Below are positions 43,072-52,094 of a stretch of DNA of 64,000 bases, piece after piece. Made by a program: the position numbers and the translations under genes. The DNA comes from Gammaproteobacteria bacterium (lineage in GTDB: Bacteria; Pseudomonadota; Gammaproteobacteria; Acidithiobacillales; Acidithiobacillaceae). The first letter of the stretch is position 1; every line of letters begins with the position of its first letter. The notes under the pieces are model-generated. The model saw only the letters and a program-made list of their open reading frames with translations, did not search any database and was not told the DNA's origin. The stretch lies in the NCBI GenBank assembly GCA_023381645.1, contig JAMCRJ010000005.1:1-64000 (forward strand), in the 5' to 3' direction.

Positions 43072-45567
43072 ATGTCGGCGGCGACGGAGGATATTCTCGA
43101 TCATCTGGCGGCCATTAGTTTCGTGGCCGGTCGGGATGCGCGGGCGGCCATGCCCGCCGTCACATCGCTGAGTGAGACGGCCATCTTGCGCTATCTGGAG
43201 ACCGGCCGTGATCTTTTTTTTTATGACCGGGAGGCGGGCAAGGCGTTTTTCCATGCTACGGCTGATCTGATGCAGGCCTTTGGAGGGCTGGACCCCTGGC
43301 TGGATCAGGCCCGCCGCTTTCTCAGCCAGCGTGGCACGTTCCGGGCGGCGGTGGGCTTCTTTGAACAGGCCGGAGCGGTGCGCCGGAGCTGGGGTGCAGA
43401 TGGCGAGGCGCTCTGGTTCGATTTGGGCGCGACGTGGTTGGACCGTCATGTGGACAGCGCGGCGTCCTATTTCCGGGTACCTGCAGCCATTCTGTTTGGC
43501 GACGCGGGCATGGGGGGGCTACGGGCGCTGCTGGCGCCCGCCGACACACTGGCCAGGGGCCGTCTGGGGCTGGGGGCCTATCTGGAGGGCGCCATCCAGG
43601 TGCGCGGCATCTGCGGCCTGGATGGTGTGGCGGACTGGGCACGTCGTGGCGCGGATGTGCTGGCGGCGGGGCGGGTGCGTGGCGAGGCCTGGTTCCGACT
43701 GGAGAGTGATGAGGCGCGCGGCTTTCTGCTGGAGATTCTGCCCGGCTTTCATACGGGGCCACACAGGCGTCTCTTCGGATTGTTGCTCCAGGCCTGGACC
43801 GGGCTGCATCTGCCTCTGGAGGAGGGCGGCTGGAGTCTGGAAGGCGGGCGCAGCTTTCTGGAGACCGACGGGCGCAGCCTTTTTGTGCCGGCAGTCATGC
43901 CCGACCGGGAAGAGGCCTTGCTCGCCTTCTACCATACCGGCGCGCATCTGGTCTTCGACAGCTACGAGCAGGATGCCATCCGCACCCTTTTTGCGGAAAT
44001 CGGTATGGAGCATCCGCCCCTGGATTCTGAGCAGCGCATGACCTGGCGACCTCTTTTCGCGCGCTTTGGGGAGGACATGATACGCTTCCAGCTCATTTTC
44101 GATCTCTGCGAAGATTTGCGGGTGGATACGGCGCTGGAGCGGGAAATGCCCGGTTATCTGGCGCGGGTGTTACGGGCGGCGCGTGGCCACAATCTGCCGG
44201 AAGGACCTGCCGGATGTTACTATGAGGAGGCGCTGCGACTGCTGGAAGACGCGCGCGCCGGTTGTTTGTCTGCCGGGCTCGCTGTTCTGACCACGGCTCA
44301 GGCCGGCATCGTGGATGCCTTTCGTGCAGCGTTGACCTGGTATGCGAACACGGATCTGCCGCCGCTGACTTTGGCAGAGCGCGCCAGCGCCTATCTGCCC
44401 GGCCATTCGCCCAACGCGGCACGGCCGGTGTATCCGCGCAGGAAACGCGACAGTGATGCGCCGGAAATGGACGGCGGTGGTGGGCTGGGTGCCGCAGGTC
44501 ACGAAGAAAAGCCCCGGGAGTCTCCGCAGCAGGCCGAAGGGAATGACCCGGATATGGATATTCCCCCAGAGGATATTCAGGGTACCGGCGGGCGGGTCGG
44601 GGTGGGTATTCCGATACCCACGAAGGTAACGGGCAGTGGCCGGGGGGTCAAAGGACCCGGGGGCGGTTGGGCCTACCGCGAATGGGATTACCGCCATCAA
44701 AGCTATAAGGAAGGCTGGGCGCGGGTCCATGAGCGTAGTCTGCGCGAGCATGACGAAGCCAAGGCGATGGAAATCGCTACCGAATATGACGGTACCCTGC
44801 GCCGTCTGAAGCGGGCCTTGCAGGCACAGAAGCCGACCCGGATGGCACCGCGCCGCCGTCAGTACGAGGGCGACGAGCCGGATTTGGAGGCCGCAGTGCA
44901 GTTTGTGGTGGAACGGCGCGCCGGGCGTTCGCCCAAAGCCGGCATCTATCAGCAAAGACGACCGCAACGGCGAGACACTTCCGTGCTGCTCCTTGCCGAT
45001 CTCTCCACTTCCATCATGGCGGAGGCGGGAGATTCCGGGGTGCGGGTGGTGGATCGTCTGCGCGCGGCCATGCTCCTCTTCGGCGAGGCGCTGGTGGAAG
45101 TGGGTGATCCCTTTGCCCTCTATGGATTCGCCAGCAAATATCATGACGAAGTATTGCTCTATCCCATCAAGCGCTTTGCTGACAAGTTTGATTCCCGGGC
45201 GCGGGCCTTGCTCGGCGGCCTGTCCGGGCGGCTGGCGACACGCATGGGGGCAGCCATCCGCCATAGCTCACGGCTCATGCTGCGCAGTCCGGCGCAGCGA
45301 CGTCTGCTCCTGATCCTGTCGGACGGCCGTCCGGCCGATTATGACGATGGCGGTGACTCCCGCTATTTGCAGGAGGATACGCGCATGGCGGTAAAGGAGG
45401 CGCAAGACTTGGGTATCCACGCCTTTTGCATCAGTCTGGACCCGCGTGGCGGCGAATATCTGCCGCTGGTCTTCGGGCCGGGGCACTATCTCGTGTTGCC
45501 CCATCTCGACAGTCTGCCGACGCGTCTGCCGGAGATTTATCTGCACCTGCGGGGCCACAGCACGTGA
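43072..45567 (+). CDS. VWA-domain partner of the MoxR ATPase (CbbO/NorD type)
   Basis: An 831-residue protein. The last 200 residues form a von Willebrand A domain: the MIDAS motif is DLSTS, with the Thr/Ser partner region TRMGAAI and LILSDGRP. A long helical N-terminal part (about 1-470) and a low-complexity acidic and glycine-rich linker (about 480-560) precede it. This layout matches CbbO/NorD proteins, which bind the target enzyme while the ATPase supplies force. It overlaps the HDAC-like gene by four bases. Confidence 0.9.
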   Translation: MSAATEDILDHLAAISFVAGRDARAAMPAVTSLSETAILRYLETGRDLFFYDREAGKAFFHATADLMQAFGGLDPWLDQARRFLSQRGTFRAAVGFFEQAGAVRRSWGADGEALWFDLGATWLDRHVDSAASYFRVPAAILFGDAGMGGLRALLAPADTLARGRLGLGAYLEGAIQVRGICGLDGVADWARRGADVLAAGRVRGEAWFRLESDEARGFLLEILPGFHTGPHRRLFGLLLQAWTGLHLPLEEGGWSLEGGRSFLETDGRSLFVPAVMPDREEALLAFYHTGAHLVFDSYEQDAIRTLFAEIGMEHPPLDSEQRMTWRPLFARFGEDMIRFQLIFDLCEDLRVDTALEREMPGYLARVLRAARGHNLPEGPAGCYYEEALRLLEDARAGCLSAGLAVLTTAQAGIVDAFRAALTWYANTDLPPLTLAERASAYLPGHSPNAARPVYPRRKRDSDAPEMDGGGGLGAAGHEEKPRESPQQAEGNDPDMDIPPEDIQGTGGRVGVGIPIPTKVTGSGRGVKGPGGGWAYREWDYRHQSYKEGWARVHERSLREHDEAKAMEIATEYDGTLRRLKRALQAQKPTRMAPRRRQYEGDEPDLEAAVQFVVERRAGRSPKAGIYQQRRPQRRDTSVLLLADLSTSIMAEAGDSGVRVVDRLRAAMLLFGEALVEVGDPFALYGFASKYHDEVLLYPIKRFADKFDSRARALLGGLSGRLATRMGAAIRHSSRLMLRSPAQRRLLLILSDGRPADYDDGGDSRYLQEDTRMAVKEAQDLGIHAFCISLDPRGGEYLPLVFGPGHYLVLPHLDSLPTRLPEIYLHLRGHST

Positions 45568-46778
45568 CGGGTGAGGCGCAGACGGTTGCCAACAGAGTGA
45601 ACGAGCGGGGGATGTTGCGCCCGCAAATTGCCGCGACCCGCCCGGCGGTCTTCGTCGGGGCGGCGCGTTACCGGCGGGCGAGTTATGGGAGTAACCATCC
45701 CCTGGCGATTCCGCGGGTCTCCCTGACCCTGGACCTCATCAACAGTTACGGGGCCATGGCGCCGGAAGAATACCGGCAGGGCCGCCCGGCGAGTCATCGG
45801 GAGCTCTTCGGCTTTCATACGAAAGAGTACATACAGGCCTTTGAGCGGGCGCAGTTTCGCGGCGGTGTGCAGGACAGCGATCGTCAGCGTTATCAGTTGG
45901 GTACGCTGGAGAATCCCTATTTCCCCGGTTTTTTTGATACGCCCTCCCTGGCTACCGGTTCCAGCGTGCTCGCGGCGGAGGCCGTGCTGGAAGGCGTAAC
46001 TGCCTTCAGCCCCGCGGGCGGAATGCACCATGCCGCACCGGGTCAGGCGCGCGGCTTCTGCTACCTCAACGACCCGGTGCTCGCCATTCAGCGCCTGCGC
46101 CGCGCCGGTCTGCGGGTGCTGTACTGGGACATGGATGCCCACCACGGTGATGGGGTGGAGGCGGCCTTTGTGGAGGACCCGGACACGCTGACGGCCTCCC
46201 TGCACATGGATACGGACTACGCCTATCCCTTTCAGGGCGGCAAGCTCACCGACTGGCCGGGGCTGGCGGTTAATCTGCCTTTGCCCAAAGCGGTGAATGA
46301 CAGCGAATATGCGCTGGCTTTTGCCGAGTTATGGCCGCGTGTTTTGCAGCGCTTCAGCCCTGATGTCGTCGTTCTGCAGGCGGGCACCGATATCCTCGCA
46401 CCGGATCCTTTGAGCAAGTTTCGGGTTTCCAACGGCTTGTTCTGGCAAGTCGTGCGCCAGATCGTGGCGGAAAGTCCGCGTCTGCTGGTCCTGGGCGGGG
46501 GCGGTTATCATCCCGTTGCTTTGGCGCGCTGCTGGACCGGTCTCTGGGCCATTCTGAGCGGACGTTTGTTGCCCGTGGAATTACCCGCACCAGGGCAAGC
46601 GCTGCTCCAGGCGGTCGAATGGGAACTGGACGATGAGGATGCGCCAGACTATCGTCAGCAGTTCCTGAGTCTGGAAGATGCGGCCCGGCCCGGCCCGGTG
46701 CGTGCCGAGCTGCGTGAACGCCTGGATTTTTTGCTGCACCACCATCCCCTCTTTGCCAACAGGAGTAACGCTGCGTGA
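45564..46778 (+). CDS. histone-deacetylase-like (AcuC/APAH type) hydrolase
   Basis: A 404-residue protein of the zinc-dependent arginase/deacetylase superfamily. HHAAPGQARGFCYLND holds the catalytic His pair and WDMDAHHGDG the zinc-binding Asp and His, followed by VLQAGTD and the GGGGYHP active-site Tyr. The start is placed at a GTG overlapping the stop of the VWA gene; a GTG at 45597 is an option. Its substrate could be an acetylated polyamine or an acetylated lysine. Polyamine-type genes occur at 51-53 kb. Confidence 0.85.
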   Translation: MTGEAQTVANRVNERGMLRPQIAATRPAVFVGAARYRRASYGSNHPLAIPRVSLTLDLINSYGAMAPEEYRQGRPASHRELFGFHTKEYIQAFERAQFRGGVQDSDRQRYQLGTLENPYFPGFFDTPSLATGSSVLAAEAVLEGVTAFSPAGGMHHAAPGQARGFCYLNDPVLAIQRLRRAGLRVLYWDMDAHHGDGVEAAFVEDPDTLTASLHMDTDYAYPFQGGKLTDWPGLAVNLPLPKAVNDSEYALAFAELWPRVLQRFSPDVVVLQAGTDILAPDPLSKFRVSNGLFWQVVRQIVAESPRLLVLGGGGYHPVALARCWTGLWAILSGRLLPVELPAPGQALLQAVEWELDDEDAPDYRQQFLSLEDAARPGPVRAELRERLDFLLHHHPLFANRSNAA

Positions 46779-47920
46779 ATGCTGCGGAAAATGGACTGAT
46801 TCCGGGGGCGGCCAACAGTGCCGGTACCAAGGCCTATGTGGCGCGCTTCGCCGGGACCCTCGCTGACGAACACTTCAGTGACTTTTTGAACACCCGCATC
46901 AAGCTATCCTCCCTGGGTGTCGGTACCTTCCCCGGTGGTGTGGACGATGTGACGGATGTCGCGGTGGCGGCCATTGTGGCGCGGGCCCTGCAGTCGGGCA
47001 TCAACGTCATCGACACGGGTGCCAACTATCGCTTCGGGCGGGCCGGGCGGGCGGTAGGTGTAGGTATCGCGAAAGCAATGGCGGCAGGTATCCAGCGTGA
47101 GGAGTTTTTCGTGGTCGGCAAGGGGGGCTTTCTGACCTTCACCGACGGACGGCCGGAAGACCCGCTGACATTCTTCCGTGAGGAGGTGGCGGCCAGGGGG
47201 CTGGGCAAGGAGGAGGATCTGGTCCAGGGGGTCCACTGTCTGAGTCCGGAGTATGTCGCCTGGCAACTGGATACCCTGCGCGCGCAAACCGGTTTGGAAA
47301 CCCTGGATGTGTTTCTGGTCGATCAGCCGGAGGTGCATATCCCCTTGATTGGCAAAGAACAGATGTATCGCAAACTGATGGATGTGTTCACTATGCTCGA
47401 AGCGGCGGTGCAGGCCAACAAGATTCGCTACTACGGTATTTCCACCTTCAATGCCTGCCGGGTAGAGACGGATAATACCCTGTTCCAGTCCCTGACCAGC
47501 CTCATCGGGTTGGCCGAGAAGGCGGCGGGGCAGGGCAATCGCCACCATCTGCGGGTAGTGCAGTTGCCTTTCAACGCGCTGATGCCGGAGGCCTACACGC
47601 GCTTCAGTCAGGTCACGGGGCAGGGCAATATCGGCTCCACCATCCAGGCGGCTTTCCAGCTCAAGCTGACCATCATGGCCAGCCATCCCCTTGGCAAGGG
47701 TCTGCTGGCGCGGGAAGAGGTGCCGTCCCTGCAGGAAGCCATGCCGGAATTGGCCGATGCCGCGCAGCGCGCCATTCAGTTTGTGCGCTCCACGCCCGGC
47801 ATTGGCGTCACTCTGGTGGGGCTCAGTACGCCCCTGCATCTCGCCGATTTCCTGGCGGTAGCCAGACAGCTTCCGCTTCCCAAAGAACGTTATCTGGCCA
47901 TGTTTGAAAAAGAGCAGTAG
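46775..47920 (+). CDS. aldo/keto reductase family protein
   Basis: A 381-residue protein with aldo/keto reductase blocks: LGVGTFPGGVDDV, FIDTG-like VIDTGANYRFG (the catalytic Asp and Tyr positions), LDVFLVDQPEVH, and KIRYYGISTFN. It is longer than usual (about 320). The GTG start overlaps the previous stop. The unusual replacement of the catalytic Lys region by the VVGKGGFLTF block keeps a Lys. The substrate is unknown. Confidence 0.8.
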   Translation: MNAAENGLIPGAANSAGTKAYVARFAGTLADEHFSDFLNTRIKLSSLGVGTFPGGVDDVTDVAVAAIVARALQSGINVIDTGANYRFGRAGRAVGVGIAKAMAAGIQREEFFVVGKGGFLTFTDGRPEDPLTFFREEVAARGLGKEEDLVQGVHCLSPEYVAWQLDTLRAQTGLETLDVFLVDQPEVHIPLIGKEQMYRKLMDVFTMLEAAVQANKIRYYGISTFNACRVETDNTLFQSLTSLIGLAEKAAGQGNRHHLRVVQLPFNALMPEAYTRFSQVTGQGNIGSTIQAAFQLKLTIMASHPLGKGLLAREEVPSLQEAMPELADAAQRAIQFVRSTPGIGVTLVGLSTPLHLADFLAVARQLPLPKERYLAMFEKEQ

Positions 47921-47945
47921 GCCGGGTCGGGGGAAGGGCTTCCGC

Positions 47946-48551
47946 TTACTTTTCGGCGGAATCGGGTGGTGGATTTTTCGCCGCTGTGCTTTTGGCGGAT
48001 TTCGCCAATTCCGCAAGCAGCCGCTCCTGTTCCGCGAAAGAAAGTCGGCGCTGGCCCGGCGCAAAGCCTTTCCTGTCGAGCGCGTTGGCGGCAGGATGAC
48101 CGGCGCGCTCGCTCTCCTTGGTTTGGGTATAGTCCTGTAGCTCGCGCTGCCATTGCATAGGGTGTTCCTGGGGTTCCGCGCGCGCCTGGTAGTTGGCGGG
48201 AGCGGCCGGCGTTTGTCTGGCGAACCAGCTCGCCTTGCGCAGATTCTTGTTGTAGACGCTGATCCACAGACCAATATGGCTGAGATCCCAAAGCGCGACG
48301 ACGCAGAGCGCGACGGCGAAACCGACCGCCTCCCTGGTCAGACCCAGAAAAGCCAGTGAGACAATCGCCGCGCTGACCAACGGAAAGGCCCAAGCCCACG
48401 GCTGTTCCAGGTAGAAACGATGGGCGCCGACTGGGAAACAACACCAGTACAGATAACCCCATAGAGATTTTTTCTGGTGTTTTTGCAGGCGAATTTGTAG
48501 ACTCTGTACCCCGGCGCCGTGCAGATCGAGCTTTTCCCAAGCCTTGGGCAT
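47946..48551 (-). CDS. TM2-domain-like membrane protein
   Basis: A 201-residue protein with two or three membrane segments (around residues 30-105). WGYLYWCCFPVGAHRFYL has the TM2-type pattern of a short hairpin with G-x-H-R-F-Y. The C-terminal half is charged and soluble. The role of TM2 proteins in bacteria is unclear. It is divergent from the LysR gene, with an 84-base gap that holds both promoters. Confidence 0.75.
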   Translation of the reverse strand: MPKAWEKLDLHGAGVQSLQIRLQKHQKKSLWGYLYWCCFPVGAHRFYLEQPWAWAFPLVSAAIVSLAFLGLTREAVGFAVALCVVALWDLSHIGLWISVYNKNLRKASWFARQTPAAPANYQARAEPQEHPMQWQRELQDYTQTKESERAGHPAANALDRKGFAPGQRRLSFAEQERLLAELAKSAKSTAAKNPPPDSAEK

Positions 48552-48635
48552 GGGGTATCCTCCGTAATACTGTATTGAAGCGCTCAGATACTACCCCTAA
48601 ACTGGAGAAAAGTCGCGGGCGACTTGAGGATTTCC

Positions 48636-49562
48636 ATGGCAGACAGGCGTTTACAGGTTTTTCATACGGTGGCAAGGCTGCTCAGCTTTACCAAGGCGGC
48701 GGATACGCTGCATATGACCCAGCCGGCGGTGACCTTCCAGGTCAAGCAGCTGGAAGAACAGTTCAACACGCGCTTGTTTGACCGCACCCATAATCGCATC
48801 AGTCTCACCGAGGCCGGCATGGTGGTTTATGATTACTCCGAGCGCATCATCTCGCTTTATGGCGAAATGTCCAACCGGGTGGGGGAAATGACGGGCGATC
48901 TGCGCGGGCATCTATTCATTGGTGCCAGCACGACCATTGCCGAATACATGCTGCCCCGGGTGCTGGGTGACTTCAAAATGAAGTATCCCGACGTGCAGGT
49001 ACGGATGTATGTGGGCAATACGGATAAAATCGTCCACATGATCGAGGACAACAGTATCGATCTGGGGCTGGTGGAAGGTCTGGTAACCAACAAGAGCCTC
49101 GCTACCCTCAAGTGTTGCATGGACTCGATGATTGTGATTGCCCACCCCGACCATGTCCTGGGCACTCACGAAAGTGTGACGCCGCAGGAATTGCTGGATT
49201 ATCCCTTCGTGTCCCGTGAAGAAGGATCGGGCACCCGTGAGGTGACCATGGAGTACCTGAATCAGGTCGGCGTGGATGCCAACGATCTCAATATCACCAT
49301 GGAGCTGGGCAGCCCGGAAGCTGTCAAAGGTGCCGTGGAGGGCGGGCTGGGGGTGGCGGTCGTTTCTGAGGCGACTGTCCTCAAGGAGTTGGCGTTGGGG
49401 ACTTTGCTGGCCCGCCCGCTGGATCCGCCGCTGGCCCGTCCGTATTCCTTCGTCTATCAGAAGCAGAAATTCCGCAGTCTGGTGATGGATGAATTTCTGG
49501 AGTTCGCCAAGGATCGCTGTAGCAGGGATATGCTGTCGGTGCCGGTGCGTCGAGAGGTTTGA
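48636..49562 (+). CDS. LysR-family transcriptional regulator
   Basis: A 308-residue LysR regulator. The N-terminal winged helix RLQVFHTVARLLSFTKAADTL with TQPAVTFQVKQLEE is standard, and the effector domain follows (GSTTIAEYMLP-like ASTTIAEYMLPRVL). GAGGA precedes the ATG at 48636. CbbR and CysB-like members regulate carbon fixation or sulfur use; here it may control the block from 41.8 kb or the divergent TM2 gene. The effector is unknown. Confidence 0.93.
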   Translation: MADRRLQVFHTVARLLSFTKAADTLHMTQPAVTFQVKQLEEQFNTRLFDRTHNRISLTEAGMVVYDYSERIISLYGEMSNRVGEMTGDLRGHLFIGASTTIAEYMLPRVLGDFKMKYPDVQVRMYVGNTDKIVHMIEDNSIDLGLVEGLVTNKSLATLKCCMDSMIVIAHPDHVLGTHESVTPQELLDYPFVSREEGSGTREVTMEYLNQVGVDANDLNITMELGSPEAVKGAVEGGLGVAVVSEATVLKELALGTLLARPLDPPLARPYSFVYQKQKFRSLVMDEFLEFAKDRCSRDMLSVPVRREV

Positions 49563-49563
49563 C

Positions 49564-50316
49564 ATGAAGCATTTCGCTGTCGTGCAGCACAGTTACTCGG
49601 AGTTCCTGGGCATCGTGGAGAGTCAACTGGAGAAACGCGACATCGGTTTCAGTTACTTCCGGGTTTTTCTCAGTAGCGAACTGCCGGGCAATGCCCTGAC
49701 CTTTGATGCATTGTTCCTGTTGGGGGGACCGATGTCGCCCCTGGAGTCGGACCGATACACATGGCTGACCCAGGAGCTCAATACCATCGCCATTTTTCGC
49801 AAGGCGAAGCGGCCGGTGGTGGGCTTCGGTCTGGGCGCGTTGTTGCTGGCACAGTACGAAGGGGCGGAACTGCATCCGGAGCCTTACCATAACGCCTATT
49901 TCACCACGGCACATGCTACGGAGGCAGGCCGTGACGACCCGTTGGCGCAGGCGGTGGACGGAGCCCGAGTCATGGTCTGGTCTCCGGGGACGGCGACCTT
50001 GCCGGAAGACATCAAGCCGCTGGTGGTGGATGATGACGGCCGCTGGATTGCCTTCCGCGCGGAGGACGGTGTTGTGGGACTGCTGTTCCGGCCGGAGATG
50101 AAGCCGGGATTGATTGAAGACATCCTCATGGAAGAAGGCCGCGAAACCCCCGGGAATATCGGCGAACTTCTGGAACAGGCGCGGGCGTTGTGGCCGGAGA
50201 TGCAGAAAACCACGGACCGGGTCATCGTCGCCCTGGTCCGCGAATTGTCCCTCATGACCGAGAAGCGCAAGCCACGGGTGTTTTCTCTCAAGGTGGATAC
50301 CGGAGCGGATGTATGA
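49564..50316 (+). CDS. class I glutamine-amidotransferase-like protein lacking its Cys
   Basis: A 250-residue protein with the class I glutamine amidotransferase fold: LFLLGGPMSPLE (oxyanion strand) and the nucleophile elbow region PVVGFGLGALLLA. The usual elbow is GxCxG, but here it is GFGLG, so the catalytic Cys is replaced by Gly. It starts one base after the LysR stop. It may be a binding protein or regulator. Neighbouring genes do not reveal a substrate. Confidence 0.8.
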   Translation: MKHFAVVQHSYSEFLGIVESQLEKRDIGFSYFRVFLSSELPGNALTFDALFLLGGPMSPLESDRYTWLTQELNTIAIFRKAKRPVVGFGLGALLLAQYEGAELHPEPYHNAYFTTAHATEAGRDDPLAQAVDGARVMVWSPGTATLPEDIKPLVVDDDGRWIAFRAEDGVVGLLFRPEMKPGLIEDILMEEGRETPGNIGELLEQARALWPEMQKTTDRVIVALVRELSLMTEKRKPRVFSLKVDTGADV

Positions 50317-50669
50317 ATAGCCGGGAGCGTCATTTTCTCCGCGTCCTGCGCAAGCTTGGGAGCGCGGAGCAGGAGCAGGTGCTGGCCTTCGCTGATTTTT
50401 TGAAAAGCCGACAACAGCCGGAGCCCGCGGTGGGCTACCAGGAACCGAAGATGCTGCCCGCCAAAGACGGAGAGACCGTCGTCGGCGCCATCAAGCGCCT
50501 GCGCGAGAGCTATGCCATGCTGGATGCCAAGGCAATGCTCAATGACACCTCCAGTCTGATGTCCAGGCATGTGATGGGTGGTGATCCGGCGGAAACCGTG
50601 ATTGTGGAACTGGAGAAGATGTTCGAACGTCACTATCAGCGCTACCGCGGCGCGCCGGAGGACGCGTGA
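50313..50669 (+). CDS. hypothetical protein (118 aa)
   Basis: A 118-residue soluble helical protein. The segment EQEQVLAFADFLKSRQ resembles an early helical part of small DUF families, but no clear family is recognised. It overlaps the amidotransferase-like gene by four bases (ATGA), so the two are coupled. The C-terminal half is rich in charged helices. Function unknown. Confidence 0.7.
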   Translation: MNSRERHFLRVLRKLGSAEQEQVLAFADFLKSRQQPEPAVGYQEPKMLPAKDGETVVGAIKRLRESYAMLDAKAMLNDTSSLMSRHVMGGDPAETVIVELEKMFERHYQRYRGAPEDA

Positions 50670-50697
50670 GTCCGCGTCACAGAGGGTAATCGCGCCA

Positions 50698-51345
50698 ATG
50701 CCGGACATTCATCACCTCATGCAGATCCTGCTGCATTTCGACCAATACCTGACCATCCTTCTTCAGGAATACGGGGCGTGGGTCTATGCCCTGTTGTTCC
50801 TGATCCTCTTTGCGGAAACGGGGCTGGTGATCATGCCGGTCCTGCCGGGCGACTCCATGCTTTTTATCTGCGGCACACTCGCCGGGGCGGGCGTCATGAG
50901 CGCACCTGGGCTGCTGGGTCTGCTGGTGACGGCTGCGGTGCTGGGTGATGCGGTGAATTACGCGATGGGCCGCCGTTGGGGTGTCCACCTCTTTGGCGGG
51001 CGCCTGCTCAATGTCCGGCACCTGGATACGACCCAGCGCTTCTATGCGCGACACGGCGGCAAGACCGTGGTCATTGCCCGCTTTTTGCCGGTTATCCGAA
51101 CCTTCGCGCCCTTTGTGGCCGGTATTGCCGCCATGCCCTATCGCCGCTTCCTGGGCTTCAATCTGACGGGAGCGATCCTGTGGGTGGGGGGCTTGCTGGG
51201 TGCGGGATATTTTCTCGGGCGCTTTCCCTGGGTCAAAAGCCACCTGAGTATGGTGATTGTCGCCATCATCGTGGTTTCGCTGATTCCGGCCGTGCTGGCG
51301 TGGCTGCAGCAGCGTTTGCAGCCTGCCGGGACCCCTTCCCGCTAA
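50698..51345 (+). CDS. DedA/SNARE-associated family membrane protein
   Basis: A 215-residue DedA protein. The block PVLPGDSMLFICGTLA and the conserved ARFLPVIRTFAPFVAGIA (with F/Y-x-R-F-x-P-x-x-R and the downstream Gly) are typical. Several membrane segments and re-entrant loops are predicted. DedA proteins flip or transport undecaprenyl phosphate or phospholipids. The last four bases overlap the convergent puuD-like gene. Confidence 0.92.
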   Translation: MPDIHHLMQILLHFDQYLTILLQEYGAWVYALLFLILFAETGLVIMPVLPGDSMLFICGTLAGAGVMSAPGLLGLLVTAAVLGDAVNYAMGRRWGVHLFGGRLLNVRHLDTTQRFYARHGGKTVVIARFLPVIRTFAPFVAGIAAMPYRRFLGFNLTGAILWVGGLLGAGYFLGRFPWVKSHLSMVIVAIIVVSLIPAVLAWLQQRLQPAGTPSR

Positions 51346-52094
51346 TTTTTCGTCGCGCCGTGTCCCACCCCGAGCGCCATGCGCCGGGCGGCGCGCCGTA
51401 CCAGCCAGGCAAACAGGGCCTGCTGGTGCGGGTCACCGGCGGCTGTATGTTCCGGGTGCCACTGGACGGCGAAGACGTCCGGATTGTCAGGCATGTCTAC
51501 GGCTTCAATGATGCCATCTTCGGCGATGGCGTTGATGCGTAGCGCGGGGGCCATATTCGCGATGGCCTGGTGGTGCCAGGAGGATATCTCCAGCGTATCC
51601 TGCCCGACGATGTCTCTCAGCAACGTATCCGGCAGGACGATGACCTCATGCAGGACGGGGTCATGTTCGGCATTGCGATGGCAGATGCGAGTGCCGATGC
51701 TGGTGGGCAGGTCCTGGAGCAGGTCGCCGCCCAGCGCCACGTTGATGATCTGCAGGCCGCGGCAGATGCCGAGTACCGGGAGACCCCGGGCGATGGCTTC
51801 CCGCGCCAGAGCGATCTCGGCGGCGTCGCGATCCGGGTGTACGGCGTGGATGCTGTTGCCGCACGGCGCGCCATAAAAATCGGGAGAGATGTCGCCGCCG
51901 CCGGTAAGCACGAGCGCGTCACAGCGCGACAGAATGACCCGGGCTTCGGGACACTGAGGCGGAAAGAGGACGGGCAACCCGCCCGCCTGACAAACGGCGG
52001 CGGCATATTGGGGGGCGAGGGAAAAGGCCTCCCCGTTGCGTTCATAGGCACTCAGGGCGATGACGGGTGGTGCGGAGGGGCGGGAGTCATCCAC
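51342..52094 (-). CDS. puuD: gamma-glutamyl-gamma-aminobutyrate hydrolase-like (peptidase C26)
   Basis: A 250-residue C26 peptidase. The nucleophile elbow is GICRGLQIIN with Cys, and the His-Glu pair is QWHPEH. PuuD splits gamma-glutamyl-GABA in putrescine use. It overlaps the end of the carbon-nitrogen hydrolase gene by eight bases, suggesting a common operon in polyamine or amide use. The exact substrate is inferred. Confidence 0.82.
   Translation of the reverse strand: MDDSRPSAPPVIALSAYERNGEAFSLAPQYAAAVCQAGGLPVLFPPQCPEARVILSRCDALVLTGGGDISPDFYGAPCGNSIHAVHPDRDAAEIALAREAIARGLPVLGICRGLQIINVALGGDLLQDLPTSIGTRICHRNAEHDPVLHEVIVLPDTLLRDIVGQDTLEISSWHHQAIANMAPALRINAIAEDGIIEAVDMPDNPDVFAVQWHPEHTAAGDPHQQALFAWLVRRAARRMALGVGHGATKN

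Noticed and set aside
42232..45567. Labelling the MoxR/VWA pair as cbbQ and cbbO
   Set aside because: Family type fits, but no Rubisco genes are in the window, and NorQ/NorD relatives fit as well. I kept a general name.
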